DNA from: an uncultured Lachnospiraceae bacterium
GTDB taxonomy: Bacteria > Bacillota > Clostridia > Lachnospirales > Lachnospiraceae
Reading direction: 5' to 3'
Length of the DNA stretch: 31,370 nucleotides
NCBI GenBank assembly: GCA_910588885.1
Contig: CAJUSQ010000019.1
Location: 1-31,370 of the forward strand
Part shown: piece after piece, positions 16,637 to 24,256 of the stretch
Numbering within the stretch: the stretch's first letter is position 1
How the letters are laid out: each line of letters starts with the position of its first letter
Notes under the pieces: generated by a model
The model's database searches: none
What the model saw: the letters and a program-made list of their open reading frames with translations, nothing else
Told to the model about the DNA's origin: nothing
Translations under genes and position numbers: made by a program

Positions 16637-17542
16637 ATGATACAGAATCTGTTAGGGATGGTGAATGCTTTTGTAGAGAAGTACTTGTATGGGTTTAGTA
16701 TCCCCAGGTTTAACCGGATAGATTTTGTAGAGATTATTATCATTTCTTTATTGGTGTATAATATATTGGTGTGGGTAAAAAATACCCGTGCCTGGGTATT
16801 GCTGCGGGGCATAATTATCATTGTAATCTTCTGCCTGATCGCCGCCCTGTTCCAGATGAGTACCATACTCTGGATTGTAGGCAAGACCATTAATGTGGCA
16901 GTGATTGCGGTGGTAATTGTATTTCAGCCGGAGCTGCGGAGGGCCCTGGAGTCGTTGGGCAGAAAGAATTTCATAACTTCGATATTTAATTTTGATTCGC
17001 AAAAAGATCAGCTGCGTTTCAGTGAAAAGACCGTTGCGGAGATTACGAAGGCTTCCCTGGAGATGGCGAAGGTGAAAACCGGAGCGTTGATTGTAGTGGA
17101 ACAGGATATGGTACTGACGGAATTCGAGCGGACGGGGATTATGCTGGATTCCCTGGTTTCCAGCCAGCTTTTGATTAATATTTTTGAGCATAATACACCT
17201 TTGCATGACGGCGCCGTTATTATTCGGGGAAACCGGATCGTTTCTGCCACCTGTTATCTGCCGTTGTCGGACAATATGGGGCTTAGTAAGGACCTGGGAA
17301 CCCGGCACAGGGCGGCAGTAGGGGTCAGCGAGGTTTCGGATGCACTGGTGGTAGTGGTTTCGGAGGAAACCGGAAATATTTCGGCAGCCATCGGGGGAGA
17401 ACTGTTCCGCAATCTGGATGCGGAGAATCTGAAACGAAAGCTGGGCTTTATACAGAATCGTTCCATTGATACGGACAAATTCCGATTATGGCGAAGGAGG
17501 CGGAAGAATGGTCAAAAAACTGATGAAGCATCTGGCAAATAA
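16637..17542 (+). CDS. cdaA: Diadenylate cyclase CdaA (membrane-bound)
   Basis: Makes cyclic di-AMP from two ATP; the product controls potassium and osmolyte transport and wall homeostasis. The 301-residue protein has three N-terminal hydrophobic segments (about residues 30-95), a short coiled linker, and the DAC domain with the catalytic DGA (residues 191-193) and GTRHR (221-225) motifs intact. A short basic C-terminus follows. The start has AAAGGAAGTGAT upstream. It overlaps cdaR by 35 bp, and glmM follows, the standard cdaA-cdaR-glmM order of Firmicutes in which CdaR and GlmM bind and restrain the cyclase. The two upstream membrane proteins are the unusual additions. Confidence 0.96.
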   Translation: MIQNLLGMVNAFVEKYLYGFSIPRFNRIDFVEIIIISLLVYNILVWVKNTRAWVLLRGIIIIVIFCLIAALFQMSTILWIVGKTINVAVIAVVIVFQPELRRALESLGRKNFITSIFNFDSQKDQLRFSEKTVAEITKASLEMAKVKTGALIVVEQDMVLTEFERTGIMLDSLVSSQLLINIFEHNTPLHDGAVIIRGNRIVSATCYLPLSDNMGLSKDLGTRHRAAVGVSEVSDALVVVVSEETGNISAAIGGELFRNLDAENLKRKLGFIQNRSIDTDKFRLWRRRRKNGQKTDEASGK

Positions 17543-19184
17543 TCCGGGCCTGAAGATTTTGTCTATTGTGATTGCAGTAATTCTGTGGCTGGTGGTTGTG
17601 AATTTTAATAATCCGAAAATCACCAACACCTTTACGATACCTGTAACCGTAATCAATAACGAGGTTTTGGAGGATATGGGGAAGACCTACGATCCGGTCG
17701 GGCAGACGGACCGGGCGGTCTTTTATGTGAAGGGGGACCGCTCCTATATGGATAAGCTGGACGGCTCCGACTTTGTGGCGACGGCGGATTTGAGCCAGAT
17801 TGTGGATATTGCCGGAAACAGCGATGAAAAACTGGTTCCGATCAATATTTCCGTGAACAGTGCGGCAAAACGGTTTGAGGACAAACTTACCATTACACAG
17901 AAAACCGTGAATATGCAGATCCGGCTGGAGGATTTGGCAACGAAACAGGCGTATATTTCCTACGAAACCAAAGGAAATCCGGCAGAAGGATTTGCGATCG
18001 GGGATGTTACGGCCAGCCCGAACCTGATTAAGATATCCGGCCCCAGATCCATTGTATCCCGTGTCAGCAAGGTGGTAACCAGCGTAGACGTAGAAGGTCT
18101 GGCGGAAGATATTAACGTAAATGTGGAGCCGGTATTGTATGATGAGAACGGCGCGGTGATCCAGTCGGACCGGGTGAGCCTAAGTCAAAGCAGGATTGAA
18201 GTGAGCGTACAGATTTTAGGAACCAAGCAGGTTCCGGTTTATTGTACGGCCAGCGGGACCCCGGCAGAGGGATATCGGTTTATAGAGCTTGAATATGCGC
18301 CGGAAACGATTATGATCAAAGGGGAGCCTTCCGTTCTGAATCAGATTCAGGGAATACGGATTCCGGAAGATGCGATTGATCTGGAGGGAGCTACCGGAGA
18401 TGTGGAAAACAGCATAGATATCACGCCTTACTTAGACGCGCTGGGGGTATCCCTGGTGAACAGTGACGAGAATAAGATCGCAGTAAAAGCAATGATTGAA
18501 CAGCTGGAAGTCAGGAATATGGAGCTCCCGATGGAAGCCTTGCAGATTTTGAACCAGCCGGAGAATCTGGATGTGACCTTTGAGGAAACGAAGCTGACGA
18601 TTCCGGTGCGGGGAATGGGCGAAGAGCTTTCGGAGCTGACGGAGAGCCAGATCCAGGTCAGCGTGAACCTGTTGAACCTGCCGGTAGGAGTTCATGCGGT
18701 GGCGGCCGAAGTAACATTGGATGAAAGATTTGAGGTGGTGGGAACCGTTACGCTTCATGTTCATATAATGAATAAGGAAGAGGAGAACACCAATGAAGAC
18801 GGCGCCGGAAATCAGATCGGAAATGGCGGCGCCAATGAAAACGGCGACCAGGGCGGCGGAACCGGTGGAAATAATAAAGACGAAAACGAGGACGATGAAG
18901 GGACCGGCGGAGGTACCGGAGGAGGAAGTAACGGCAGCGGAAACAACGGCGGAAGCGGAGGGACTGCCGGGACGGATACCGGAGGAAACAGCGGCGGAAG
19001 CGGGAATGGCGGAACCGGAAGCGGCGGAAGCGGAGGAACTGCCAGTACCGGAAACGGAGGAACAGGCGGCACGGATAGCGGCGAAAATAGCGGTACCGGG
19101 GAGAACGGAAGTACCGGAAACGGATCGAACGGAAGTTCGGACAGCACCTCTACGATGGCGAAGCCGGGCACCGGAAATGATTAG
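17508..19184 (+). CDS. cdaR: CdaR / YbbR-domain regulator of CdaA with long Gly-rich tail
   Basis: Membrane-anchored partner of CdaA. The 558-residue product has a basic N-terminus, one TM helix (about residues 14-33, LSIVIAVILWLVVVNF), then several YbbR repeats to about residue 420, predicted outside the membrane. Residues 421-558 form an acidic Asn/Glu/Asp stretch and then a Gly/Ser/Thr/Asn-rich low-complexity tail. Such a tail is not part of the usual YbbR fold. ATG 17508 is preferred over the 17466 codon because GAAGGAGG lies 7 nt before it; it overlaps cdaA by 35 bp, implying coupled translation. The tail may span or touch the cell wall; that is inference. Confidence 0.92.
   Translation: MVKKLMKHLANNPGLKILSIVIAVILWLVVVNFNNPKITNTFTIPVTVINNEVLEDMGKTYDPVGQTDRAVFYVKGDRSYMDKLDGSDFVATADLSQIVDIAGNSDEKLVPINISVNSAAKRFEDKLTITQKTVNMQIRLEDLATKQAYISYETKGNPAEGFAIGDVTASPNLIKISGPRSIVSRVSKVVTSVDVEGLAEDINVNVEPVLYDENGAVIQSDRVSLSQSRIEVSVQILGTKQVPVYCTASGTPAEGYRFIELEYAPETIMIKGEPSVLNQIQGIRIPEDAIDLEGATGDVENSIDITPYLDALGVSLVNSDENKIAVKAMIEQLEVRNMELPMEALQILNQPENLDVTFEETKLTIPVRGMGEELSELTESQIQVSVNLLNLPVGVHAVAAEVTLDERFEVVGTVTLHVHIMNKEEENTNEDGAGNQIGNGGANENGDQGGGTGGNNKDENEDDEGTGGGTGGGSNGSGNNGGSGGTAGTDTGGNSGGSGNGGTGSGGSGGTASTGNGGTGGTDSGENSGTGENGSTGNGSNGSSDSTSTMAKPGTGND
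18769..19182 (+). repeat. Low-complexity Gly/Ser/Thr/Asn coding repeat in cdaR
   Basis: Degenerate repeats of GGCGGAAGCGG/GGTACCGG-type units encode runs such as GGSGNGGTGSGGSGG. The GC- and purine-rich composition also opens long artificial frames on the other frames of this stretch. Such sequence is prone to length change by slippage or recombination, so tail length may vary among strains. Confidence 0.75.
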
Positions 19185-19222
19185 AGCTTGTAATTGAAAG
19201 TTTGAGAGATGAGGGAAATAAA

Positions 19223-20572
19223 ATGGGTAGAATGTTTGGAACCGACGGTGTACGCGGCGTTGCAGGAAAAGAGTTGACGATTGACCTGGCCATGAAGCTG
19301 GGGCAGGCAGGGGCTTATGTACTGACAAAGGAAAAGGCCCATCAGCCTACGATTATTGTGGGCTGCGATACCAGGATTTCCGGTGGAATGCTGGCCAATG
19401 CCCTGATGGCAGGGATTTGCTCGGTAGGGGCCAACGCGGTATACATGGGTGTAATGCCGACGCCGGCAATTGCATATCTGACGAAAAAGCACAAGGTGGA
19501 TGCGGGAGTGGTGATTTCTGCCTCCCACAACCCGATGGAATTCAACGGAATTAAGTTTTTTAACGGGGAAGGCTATAAGCTTTCCGATCAGCTGGAAGAC
19601 GAAATCGAAGAGCTGATCCAGAGCGGAATGAAGGATATTAAGATGCCGATTGGTTCCGGGATCGGAAGCGTTGCTTACCGGATGGATGCCAGGGAAGAAT
19701 ATGTGTTCTTCATGAAGAAGACGGTTCCGGTAGATCTGAGCGGCCTGAAGATCGTGATTGACTGTGCGGAAGGGGCTGCGTACTATACGGCAGTGGAAAC
19801 GCTGAAGGGGCTGGGGGCAAATCTGGTAGCCATACATACCAACCCGGACGGCACGAATATCAACGCCAACTGCGGGTCTACCCATATGGATGAGCTGCGG
19901 GCCAGAGTGGTATATGAGAAGGCAGATGTGGGCCTGGCTTTTGACGGTGACGCAGACCGTATGCTGGCTGTGGATGAGCTGGGCAATGAAGTAGACGGCG
20001 ATCAGATTATGGCTATCATCGGCAGCTACATGAAGGAAAAAGGGACTTTGAAAAAGGATACCATTGTAGCTACGGTAATGAGCAACTTAGGCTTTACCCT
20101 GATGGGAGAGAAGAACGGGATTCATATTGAGCGCACGAAGGTCGGCGACCGCTATGTGCTTGAGAATATGTTGGAGAACGGCTTCAACATCGGCGGCGAG
20201 CAGTCCGGGCATATTATTTTCCTGGATGAAAGTACTACCGGGGACGGACTGCTAAGCGGGCTGCATTTGCTGGAAGTAATGGTAAAGAGCGGCAGGAAGC
20301 TGTCAGAGTTGGCGCAGATTATGGAAGTGCTGCCTCAGGCGCTGGTGAATGCCAAAGTGCCCACCCATAAAAAAGATAAGTATATGGAATACCCGGAAAT
20401 TGCCCAGGCGATTTCCGATTTGGAAAAACGGTTTGCCGGAGAGGGCCGGGTACTGATCCGTCCTTCCGGAACGGAGCCGCTGGTCCGTGTAATGATAGAA
20501 GGAAAGAATCAGGAAGAGATTGAGAAGGAAGCAAAGGTGTTGGCAGAGTTAATTACGAGGAATATGCTATAG
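19223..20572 (+). CDS. glmM: Phosphoglucosamine mutase
   Basis: Converts glucosamine-6-phosphate to glucosamine-1-phosphate for UDP-GlcNAc and hence peptidoglycan synthesis; in Firmicutes it also binds and inhibits CdaA. The 449-residue product is of normal length. The substrate-binding start RMFGTDGVRG, the phosphoserine loop SASHNP (Ser101), the metal loop DGDADR (241-246), and the C-terminal phosphate-binding RPSGTEPLVRVM are all present. The ATG at 19223 begins the family motif and follows GAGGG by 7 nt; the in-frame TTG at 19202 adds seven unconserved residues and is rejected. It lies 38 bp after cdaR and 26 bp before an HPr gene. Confidence 0.97.
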   Translation: MGRMFGTDGVRGVAGKELTIDLAMKLGQAGAYVLTKEKAHQPTIIVGCDTRISGGMLANALMAGICSVGANAVYMGVMPTPAIAYLTKKHKVDAGVVISASHNPMEFNGIKFFNGEGYKLSDQLEDEIEELIQSGMKDIKMPIGSGIGSVAYRMDAREEYVFFMKKTVPVDLSGLKIVIDCAEGAAYYTAVETLKGLGANLVAIHTNPDGTNINANCGSTHMDELRARVVYEKADVGLAFDGDADRMLAVDELGNEVDGDQIMAIIGSYMKEKGTLKKDTIVATVMSNLGFTLMGEKNGIHIERTKVGDRYVLENMLENGFNIGGEQSGHIIFLDESTTGDGLLSGLHLLEVMVKSGRKLSELAQIMEVLPQALVNAKVPTHKKDKYMEYPEIAQAISDLEKRFAGEGRVLIRPSGTEPLVRVMIEGKNQEEIEKEAKVLAELITRNML

Positions 20573-20598
20573 CACAAAAGCAATGGGAGGCATACAAA

Positions 20599-20862
20599 AT
20601 GGTTAGTCAAAAGGTGGTAATAAAAAACCCTACAGGACTGCATTTAAGACCGGCAGGAATTCTGTGCAAAGAAGCAATGCAGTTTAAGTCTTTGATTACC
20701 TTTCAGTTCAGAGACAATACGGCCAATGCCAAAAGTGTACTAAGCGTATTGGGAGCCTGTATCAAATCCGGGGATGAAGTGGAATTCTTCTGCGAAGGCG
20801 AAGATGAAGAAATTGCTTTGGAAACGGTAATTGCAGCAATTGAAAACGGGTTGGGAGAGTGA
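20599..20862 (+). CDS. ptsH: Phosphocarrier protein HPr
   Basis: Small cytoplasmic phosphocarrier of the sugar phosphotransferase system. In the 87-residue product His15 (GLHLRPAG), the site phosphorylated by enzyme I, and Ser46 (NAKSVLSVLG), the HPr-kinase site used in catabolite repression, are both at their standard positions. His15 argues against a Crh-type paralogue. The start follows GGGAGG. The position directly after glmM rather than next to ptsI is notable, and it could place HPr dosage under the same transcript as c-di-AMP and wall-precursor genes. It may be the sole HPr or one of several; the window does not say. A strong hairpin follows. Confidence 0.88.
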   Translation: MVSQKVVIKNPTGLHLRPAGILCKEAMQFKSLITFQFRDNTANAKSVLSVLGACIKSGDEVEFFCEGEDEEIALETVIAAIENGLGE

Positions 20863-20869
20863 GAACCAG

Positions 20870-20898
20870 GGGCAGAAGGGCCGGAAGGCTTTCTGCCC
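20870..20898 (+). terminator. Strong hairpin after the HPr gene
   Basis: GGGCAGAA (20870-20877) pairs perfectly with TTCTGCCC (20891-20898), with further inner pairing (GCC GGAA GGC). There is no T-tract after it, so it may be a processing or stability element, or a weak terminator, between the HPr gene and glf. Confidence 0.45.
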
Positions 20899-20919
20899 TC
20901 CTGACATAAGGAGAACAGT

Positions 20920-22020
20920 ATGAAGTACGATTATTTGATTGTAGGCGCCGGGCTTTTTGGCGCGGTTTTTGCCTGCGAAGCCGTAAAGAAGGGAAAGAAA
21001 TGCCTGGTGATTGACAAACGGGACCATATTGCCGGAAACGTCTATACCTATGAGCAGGCAGGTATCCAGATCCATAAGTACGGCGCACATATTTTTCATA
21101 CCAGTAATGACAGGGTTTGGGATTATGTAAACCAACATGCCCGGTTTAACCGTTATACCAACAGTCCCATTGCCAATTATAAGGGCGAGCTTTACAGTAT
21201 GCCTTTTAACATGTATACGTTTAATCGGATGTGGGGTGTAGTAACGCCTCAGGAAGCAAAAGAACAGATTCAGAAGCAGGTGGCGGAAAGCGGGATTACG
21301 GAGCCGAAAAACCTGGAAGAACAGGCAGTTTCCCTGGTCGGAAGGGATATTTACGAAAAACTGGTCAAGGGCTATACGGAAAAGCAGTGGGGAAGGTCTG
21401 CAACGGAGCTTCCGGCCTTTATTATCAAGCGGCTTCCGGTTCGTTTTACCTATGACAACAACTATTTTAACGATTTGTACCAGGGGATTCCGATCGGAGG
21501 CTATACAAAGATGGTGGAATCCATGCTCCGGGGCTGCCAGGTGCGGCTGGGAGAGGATTTCCTTTTGAAGAAGGAAGAGTATCTGGCCATGGCGGACAAG
21601 GTGGTCTACACCGGGATGCTGGATGATTACTTCGGGCATTGCTTCGGAACTTTGGAGTACCGCAGCCTGCGGTTTGAAACCGAAGAGCTGGATATGGAAA
21701 ATTACCAGGGGAATGCGGTGGTTAATTTTACCGACCGGGAAACGCCCTATACCAGGGTCATTGAGCATAAGCATTTCGAATTTGGGAACCAGGAGAAAAC
21801 CGTAGTAACCCGGGAATATCCTGCAGACTGGCAGCCGGGGGATGAGCCGTATTATCCCATGAACGACGAAACGAATAACACATTGTTTGAAAAATATCAA
21901 AACCTTGCAAAAAAAGAAAAAAACGTAATTTTCGGCGGACGTCTTGGGCAATATAAGTATTACGACATGGATGATGTGATTGAGCAGGCTTTGCTTTGTG
22001 CAGAGCGGGAGCATTCATAA
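20920..22020 (+). CDS. glf: UDP-galactopyranose mutase
   Basis: FAD enzyme interconverting UDP-galactopyranose and UDP-galactofuranose, the donor for galactofuranose in surface glycans. The 366-residue product is of normal family size. It begins with the dinucleotide-binding loop LIVGAGLFGA, followed by the FAD-ribose acidic residue region (VIDKRDHIAGN) and the conserved active-site segment KYGAHIFHT. Later conserved blocks include YTEKQWGR and the RLPVRFTYDNNYF stretch. AAGGAG lies about 7 nt before the ATG. The gene opens the polysaccharide region; rmlD starts 74 bp later. Presence of glf implies galactofuranose in a glycan of this organism. Confidence 0.95.
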   Translation: MKYDYLIVGAGLFGAVFACEAVKKGKKCLVIDKRDHIAGNVYTYEQAGIQIHKYGAHIFHTSNDRVWDYVNQHARFNRYTNSPIANYKGELYSMPFNMYTFNRMWGVVTPQEAKEQIQKQVAESGITEPKNLEEQAVSLVGRDIYEKLVKGYTEKQWGRSATELPAFIIKRLPVRFTYDNNYFNDLYQGIPIGGYTKMVESMLRGCQVRLGEDFLLKKEEYLAMADKVVYTGMLDDYFGHCFGTLEYRSLRFETEELDMENYQGNAVVNFTDRETPYTRVIEHKHFEFGNQEKTVVTREYPADWQPGDEPYYPMNDETNNTLFEKYQNLAKKEKNVIFGGRLGQYKYYDMDDVIEQALLCAEREHS

Positions 22021-22094
22021 AACATACAGCTTCGGGGAATTCCGGGGAGCGTGGCAGAAACTGCTGTAAAAAATCAGGAAATGAGGTAGATATT

Positions 22095-22964
22095 GTGAAG
22101 AAAATTTTGGTAACCGGCTGCAACGGACAGCTTGGAAGGGCGATTAATAAGGTATATCAGCAGGAAGAAGTGGAATTTATCAATACGGATGTGGTAGAAG
22201 GAGAGGGAATCCGGGCTTTGGATATTACAAAGGTAGAAGAAGTCCTTGCCCTGGTGCGGGAAACCCGCCCGGATGTGATCATCAATTGCGCGGCCCACAC
22301 CAATGTGGACAAGTGTGAGGAACAGTGGGATCTGGCATACCAGATCAATGCCATTGGAGCCCGGAATTTAAGCATCGGGGCCGCAGATGTGGGTGCAAAG
22401 CTGATGCATGTTTCCACCGACTATGTATTTGCAGGAGACGGAAGCCGTCCCTATACGGAATTTGACGATGTGGCGCCCAACAGCGCATACGGAAAGACAA
22501 AACTGGAAGGGGAACGGTTCGTACAACAGTTCGCGGACAAGTATTTTATCATACGGACGGCGTGGCTGTACGGGGATGGAAAGAATTTTGCAAAGACCAT
22601 GCTGCGTCTGGCGGAAACCCATGACAAGGTCAGCGTAGTTTCGGATCAGTTCGGCAGCCCCACCAGCGCCATGGAGCTGGCCCGGATGATCCATGTTCTG
22701 GAGCCTACGGAGAATTACGGCTTATACCACGGGACCTGCGAGGGAAGCTGCAGCTGGGCGGTTTTTGCCAGTGAGGTATTCCGTTTGGCAGGTAAGGATA
22801 CGGAGGTGGAATATATCACCACGGAGGAATACCAGCGCAGGAATCCGGCATCGGCAAAGCGTCCGGCCTATTCCGTCCTGGATAATTATATGTTAAGGCT
22901 GACCAGTGATTACCGGATGGCGGACTGGAAGGAAGCGATTGCGGAATATATGAAGGAGATGTAA
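22095..22964 (+). CDS. rmlD: dTDP-4-dehydrorhamnose reductase, GTG start
   Basis: Last step of dTDP-L-rhamnose synthesis (RmlD/RfbD), an extended short-chain dehydrogenase using NAD(P)H. From the GTG at 22095 the protein has 289 residues and begins directly with the Rossmann motif (VKKILVTGCNGQLG). The frame is open upstream to 21996 but those residues are not family-like and overlap glf; GAGGT 7 nt before the GTG decides the start. STDYVFAG and the catalytic YGKTK are present. The partner rmlB lies 6.5 kb downstream (29511) and rmlA/rmlC are not seen, so the rhamnose pathway genes are split here. A strong terminator follows about 100 bp after the stop. Confidence 0.94.
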   Translation: MKKILVTGCNGQLGRAINKVYQQEEVEFINTDVVEGEGIRALDITKVEEVLALVRETRPDVIINCAAHTNVDKCEEQWDLAYQINAIGARNLSIGAADVGAKLMHVSTDYVFAGDGSRPYTEFDDVAPNSAYGKTKLEGERFVQQFADKYFIIRTAWLYGDGKNFAKTMLRLAETHDKVSVVSDQFGSPTSAMELARMIHVLEPTENYGLYHGTCEGSCSWAVFASEVFRLAGKDTEVEYITTEEYQRRNPASAKRPAYSVLDNYMLRLTSDYRMADWKEAIAEYMKEM

Positions 22965-23037
22965 CATTCGAGATCCTTGGAGCATGTACCGCCCGGGGCG
23001 GAACGAGGCTTACAAAAGGCATGTATTTCGGTATTAC

Positions 23038-23090
23038 AAGGGTTTAAATTGCCCTTTGGGTAAAACCCTGCAGCATGCTGCAGGGTTTTT
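23038..23090 (+). terminator. Strong terminator with possible attenuator arms
   Basis: AAAACCCTGCAG (23062-23073) pairs over 12 bp with CTGCAGGGTTTT (23078-23089), followed by a further T; the tetraloop is CATG. Just upstream AGGGTTT (23039-23045) could pair instead with AAACCCT (23063-23069) in the terminator's left arm, a competing antiterminator geometry. No good promoter is seen in the 44 bp between this element and the next gene. Confidence 0.8.
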
Positions 23091-23134
23091 ATACATGAAA
23101 TTGTGAAGCACAGAGGAACAAAGGAGAGGATGCA

Positions 23135-23839
23135 ATGGAAATACTCGTGGTAATCCCGGCTTACAACGAAGAAGCGAATATAGAACGGGTTGTGGATCAA
23201 TTGATTGAAAAATATCCGCAGTATGACTATATTATCGTGAACGACGGCTCGACAGATAATACCCGTAAAATTTGCAAAAATAAGCAGTATCACTTTTTGG
23301 ATTTACCGGTTAATGTGGGATTGTCAGGAGCAATTAAAAGCGGTATGCGGTATGCGAATTTTCATGGATACGATTATGTCCTGCAGCTGGACGGGGATGG
23401 GCAGCATGAGCCCGGCTGCATTCAGGACTTGATGGAGGAAATGCAAAGAAGTGGCGCGGATATTGTAATCGGTTCCCGCTTTAAGACCAAAAAAAAGTCG
23501 AAATCCATGAGAATGCTGGGAAGCAGATTGATATCCTGGGCGATTTATATTACAACCGGCGGAAAGCGGATTCAGGATGTAACCTCCGGAATGCGGTTAT
23601 TTAATAAGAAGATGATAAAAAAATTCGGATATAATATTCACTATAGCCCGGAGCCGGATACGCTGGCTTATTTGCTGAATTGCGGAATAAAAATCGAAGA
23701 AGTACAGGTGGAAATGTATGAGCGGACAGCGGGGGTCAGCTATTTGAATTTTAAGGGTTCCATCTGGTATATGTTGAAAATGCTGTTTTCCATTCTTGTA
23801 TTTCAATGGGTACGCATCCGGGAAAAGGAGGTTCATTAA
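23135..23839 (+). CDS. Family 2 glycosyltransferase (dolichol-phosphate-mannose-synthase/GacI-like)
   Basis: A 234-residue GT-A glycosyltransferase likely loading a sugar onto a lipid phosphate carrier at the membrane. Motifs: VVIPAYNEEANIERVV at the N-terminus, IVNDGSTDNT near residue 36, and the metal-binding LQLDGDGQHEPG near residue 88. A hydrophobic C-terminal segment (YMLKMLFSILVFQWV) may anchor it. AGGAGAGG precedes the ATG. Its stop overlaps the next start (TAATG), and that gene encodes a DUF2304 membrane protein; in streptococci a similar pair, GacI and GacJ, makes a lipid-linked GlcNAc used to decorate rhamnan. That role is inference here; donor sugar unknown. Base composition is A/T-richer than the flanks. 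Confidence 0.88.
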   Translation: MEILVVIPAYNEEANIERVVDQLIEKYPQYDYIIVNDGSTDNTRKICKNKQYHFLDLPVNVGLSGAIKSGMRYANFHGYDYVLQLDGDGQHEPGCIQDLMEEMQRSGADIVIGSRFKTKKKSKSMRMLGSRLISWAIYITTGGKRIQDVTSGMRLFNKKMIKKFGYNIHYSPEPDTLAYLLNCGIKIEEVQVEMYERTAGVSYLNFKGSIWYMLKMLFSILVFQWVRIREKEVH

Positions 23840-24222
23840 TGTCTGGCATTATGCGGATTCTTTTGGTGCTGGTTTCCATCGGGACAACCTGGTGGATCCT
23901 TCACAAAATCAGAAAATCAAAGGTAAAAATGGAAGATGCGATTTTTTGGATGTTTTTTAGCGGATTGCTGCTGATCCTGGCAATTTTTCCGCAGCTTTCT
24001 TTTTATTTAAGCGATTTGCTCGGCATTGATTCCCCGGCGAATCTGGTATTTTTAATGATTATTTGTCTTCTTTTGGAAAAGATATTTACGTTATCCATTG
24101 TTGTGTCCCAATTGGAAGAAAAAGTATCTGTTTTGTCCTCGGAGGTAGCCATCCGGACCCAGGATGAGGATACAAGGCTGAAGGAACTTGAGGAAAAGCA
24201 GAAGGACTCAAAGCAGTCCTGA
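23839..24222 (+). CDS. DUF2304 small membrane protein (GacJ-like)
   Basis: A 127-residue protein with three hydrophobic segments (about residues 5-22, 34-57 and 63-85) and a polar, charged C-terminal helix of coiled-coil character (SQLEEKVSVLSSEV ... RLKELEEKQ). This layout is typical of DUF2304 proteins that accompany DPM1-like glycosyltransferases. AAAGGAGG lies 7 nt upstream of the ATG at 23839, which shares one base with the glycosyltransferase stop; the in-frame ATG at 23806 is inside the previous gene and lacks such a site. It likely forms a complex with that enzyme and stimulates it, as reported for GacJ. The family assignment is by pattern only. Confidence 0.82.
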   Translation: MSGIMRILLVLVSIGTTWWILHKIRKSKVKMEDAIFWMFFSGLLLILAIFPQLSFYLSDLLGIDSPANLVFLMIICLLLEKIFTLSIVVSQLEEKVSVLSSEVAIRTQDEDTRLKELEEKQKDSKQS

Positions 24223-24256
24223 AGGCCCGGAAACCAAGAATATAGGGAGAGAAAAA

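Noticed and set aside
18432..19328. Several long frames on both strands across the cdaR tail (for example 18793-19197 + and 18812-19171 -)
   Set aside because: The GC-rich repeat removes stop codons in all frames; translations are simple repeats of Pro, Ala, Glu or Ser.
20740..22014. Long minus-strand open frame (424 codons) opposite the HPr gene and glf
   Set aside because: It lies wholly opposite well-recognised + strand genes, its translation looks like composition noise, and it has no family motif.
21996..22094. N-terminal extension of rmlD overlapping glf
   Set aside because: The extra residues are unlike the family and the GTG at 22095 has GAGGT 7 nt upstream and begins the Rossmann motif.
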